Shown here: piece after piece, positions 5,253-6,270 of the stretch
How the letters are laid out: every line of letters starts with the position of its first letter
Position numbering within the stretch: position 1 is the stretch's first letter
Assembly: GCA_016840305.1 (NCBI GenBank)
Contig: JAEOSP010000766.1
Coordinates: 1-6,270 of the forward strand
Length of the DNA: 6,270 bases
From: Candidatus Hodarchaeota archaeon
Lineage (GTDB): Archaea; Asgardarchaeota; Heimdallarchaeia; Hodarchaeales; Hodarchaeaceae
Direction of reading: 5' to 3'
Program-made: the position numbers and the translations under genes
The notes under the pieces: model-generated
What the model was told of the DNA's origin: nothing
Databases searched by the model: none
What the model saw: the letters and a program-made list of their open reading frames with translations, nothing else

Positions 5253-6270
5253 TTACATCTCCCAGTTACCTGGATTCATTATTCCATTAGGATCCAAGAA
5301 ACTTTTCATACTCTGCATAAGTTTAAGCGTATTTCTATCCATTTTCTCCATTATTAATTTCTGTGCAGGCACTTCTGGTTTCCAAGGAACTCCACCAATT
5401 TCTAGACTAGCAATATTTGCATCGTGTAGCGCTTTCTTCGTGATTTCAATATTCTTTGAGTCAGCCCGATTAAAAGGATAACCAAAAGTAAACATCATGC
5501 AATGACTTCTACCAATTACCCGGCCAATGCTCCCATAAGTGAGCTTATACTTGGAAGAAATTTCTAGTAACTTCTTATATGCTTCAGGAAATTTTTCGAC
5601 GGGAATAATTGGTCCACAATACTCAAAACCCCCTCCCTTCAACACATCTGCAAAACGGGTTGTACTTGATGATGGAATCTCTAAAAGATCCTGTTTTATT
5701 TCAGGGGTCATAACCATGAATCCCCCTTCTTTGCTAACAATATGAATTTTGAGAGTATCCCAAATTAATCTTCGTTTAAATTCAATTTCTTCTTCTGTAT
5801 CTCCAGTTATACAAATCCCAATCATAATTAGATCTTTGTAGGCAGGTGGATAAGGTTGCGCTCCAATGAATATGTCCTCAGGCATTTCAGTGAATGTCAC
5901 CCGTTGAATCACATCTGGAACCAGCTCTGGTTTTTCTACTAAAAAAACTTCTACGTCTCTTAATTTCTTCTTAGGATAAAGTTTTATGCCTAATTTTGTA
6001 ATAACCCCTGTTGTGCCGCACCAACCTAGAAATAATCCTGCTAAATTGGGTAATGGAGCAATAGCAAACCAATAGGGACTTACAGATCCTGAACCAATTT
6101 TACACACTTCTCCATTTGGTAGTACAACTTCTAATCCCGTTATCATGTCAGAATTAAAGCCATACTGTTGACTTAAACGACCTTGCCCATGGATCACGAT
6201 ATTCCCAACCACAGTTGCAGCAGGGGGTGCATCAGGCATTGAGAAACGTAGTTCAGGATGATTATTTTCT
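5253..6270 (-). CDS. FAD-linked oxidase (GlcD/VAO-type PCMH fold), N-terminus beyond window
   Basis: The frame is open through 6270 with no stop, so the Met at 6239 is internal and the first half of the FAD-binding domain is missing; 338 residues are visible. Residues about 11-100 match the end of the PCMH FAD-binding domain (PPAATVVGNIVIHGQGR, GLEVVLPNGEV, then LAGLFLGWCGTTGVITKLGIKLYP). The rest is the FAD-linked oxidase C-terminal domain, closing with the family signature FLDPNGIMNPGNW. Relatives oxidise 2-hydroxy acids (glycolate, D-lactate), phenolic alcohols or similar compounds. The HxGDGNxH motif of classical GlcD-type lactate/glycolate dehydrogenases is absent; the corresponding region reads GRVIGRSHCMMF (about residues 249-260), so a substrate outside the GlcD set, perhaps of the VAO/cresol type, is plausible. 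It forms a two-gene unit with the iron-sulfur protein 3 bases downstream, its probable electron acceptor. The promoter lies outside the window. Confidence 0.88.
   Translation of the reverse strand, partial: ENNHPELRFSMPDAPPAATVVGNIVIHGQGRLSQQYGFNSDMITGLEVVLPNGEVCKIGSGSVSPYWFAIAPLPNLAGLFLGWCGTTGVITKLGIKLYPKKKLRDVEVFLVEKPELVPDVIQRVTFTEMPEDIFIGAQPYPPAYKDLIMIGICITGDTEEEIEFKRRLIWDTLKIHIVSKEGGFMVMTPEIKQDLLEIPSSSTTRFADVLKGGGFEYCGPIIPVEKFPEAYKKLLEISSKYKLTYGSIGRVIGRSHCMMFTFGYPFNRADSKNIEITKKALHDANIASLEIGGVPWKPEVPAQKLIMEKMDRNTLKLMQSMKSFLDPNGIMNPGNWEM
5259..5263 (-). promoter_or_regulatory. Shine-Dalgarno sequence of the iron-sulfur gene, inside the end of the oxidase gene
   Basis: GGGAG lies 9 bases upstream of ATG 5249 and is formed by the final Trp-Glu codons (TGG GAG) of the oxidase gene. 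Ribosomes finishing the oxidase would be placed to start the next gene, which supports equal production of the two subunits. Confidence 0.7.

Noticed and set aside
5539..5745. Plus-strand reading frame opposite the FAD oxidase
   Set aside because: It is antisense to a well-supported oxidase domain, with no independent evidence.
6237..6239. ATG at 6239 as the true start of the FAD oxidase
   Set aside because: The frame continues open to base 6270 and the protein would lack half of its FAD-binding domain, so the real start lies outside the window.
1..6270. CRISPR array, insertion sequence, tRNA/rRNA genes or toxin-antitoxin system
   Set aside because: I saw no regularly spaced direct repeats, no transposase motifs or terminal inverted repeats, no tRNA- or rRNA-like segments and no small paired genes. 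This was by eye, so a tRNAscan or repeat search could still add something.

Overview
The window is AT-rich and reads as archaeal. Upstream of three gene starts there are TATA-box-like elements at the spacing archaeal promoters use, and I see no convincing bacterial -35/-10 pairs. The coding content suits an anaerobic or mixotrophic archaeon: a flavin and iron-sulfur oxidoreductase pair with a non-cubane cluster site, a CPBP/Rce1-type membrane protease, and a Cwh43/PGAP2IP-like membrane protein. An Asgard-type archaeon is a reasonable guess, but nothing here proves it, and some deep-branching bacteria also carry multi-pass proteins fused to endonuclease/exonuclease/phosphatase (EEP) domains.

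Layout. Positions 1-777 (minus) hold the N-terminal 259 residues of an uncharacterised multi-pass membrane protein that runs off the left edge. Positions 778-1074 are a divergent control region with a promoter candidate on each strand, several inverted repeats close to the predicted transcription starts, and a leader hairpin ending at the ribosome binding site of the next gene. Positions 1075-1851 (plus) encode a CPBP-family intramembrane metalloprotease with all motifs intact. After a 122-base gap, 1974-3968 (plus) encodes a 664-residue protein with about 12 membrane segments followed by an EEP phosphodiesterase domain, probably translated from a leaderless message. A short convergent gap follows at 3969-4097. 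On the minus strand a tightly coupled pair then reads leftward: a FAD-linked oxidase (5253 to beyond 6270, N-terminus missing) and an HdrD/GlcF-like iron-sulfur protein (4098-5249).

How the parts work together. The two minus-strand genes at the right are 3 bases apart and very likely form one two-subunit dehydrogenase: the flavoprotein oxidises an organic acid or alcohol and the iron-sulfur subunit passes the electrons on. The two plus-strand genes both make membrane enzymes whose eukaryotic relatives act on lipid-anchored proteins (Rce1 on prenylated proteins, Cwh43/PGAP2IP on GPI lipids). That shared theme is suggestive only, since each gene seems to have its own promoter. The most interesting item is the Cwh43-like protein, because its EEP catalytic residues are intact while, as I recall, those of the eukaryotic proteins are partly lost.
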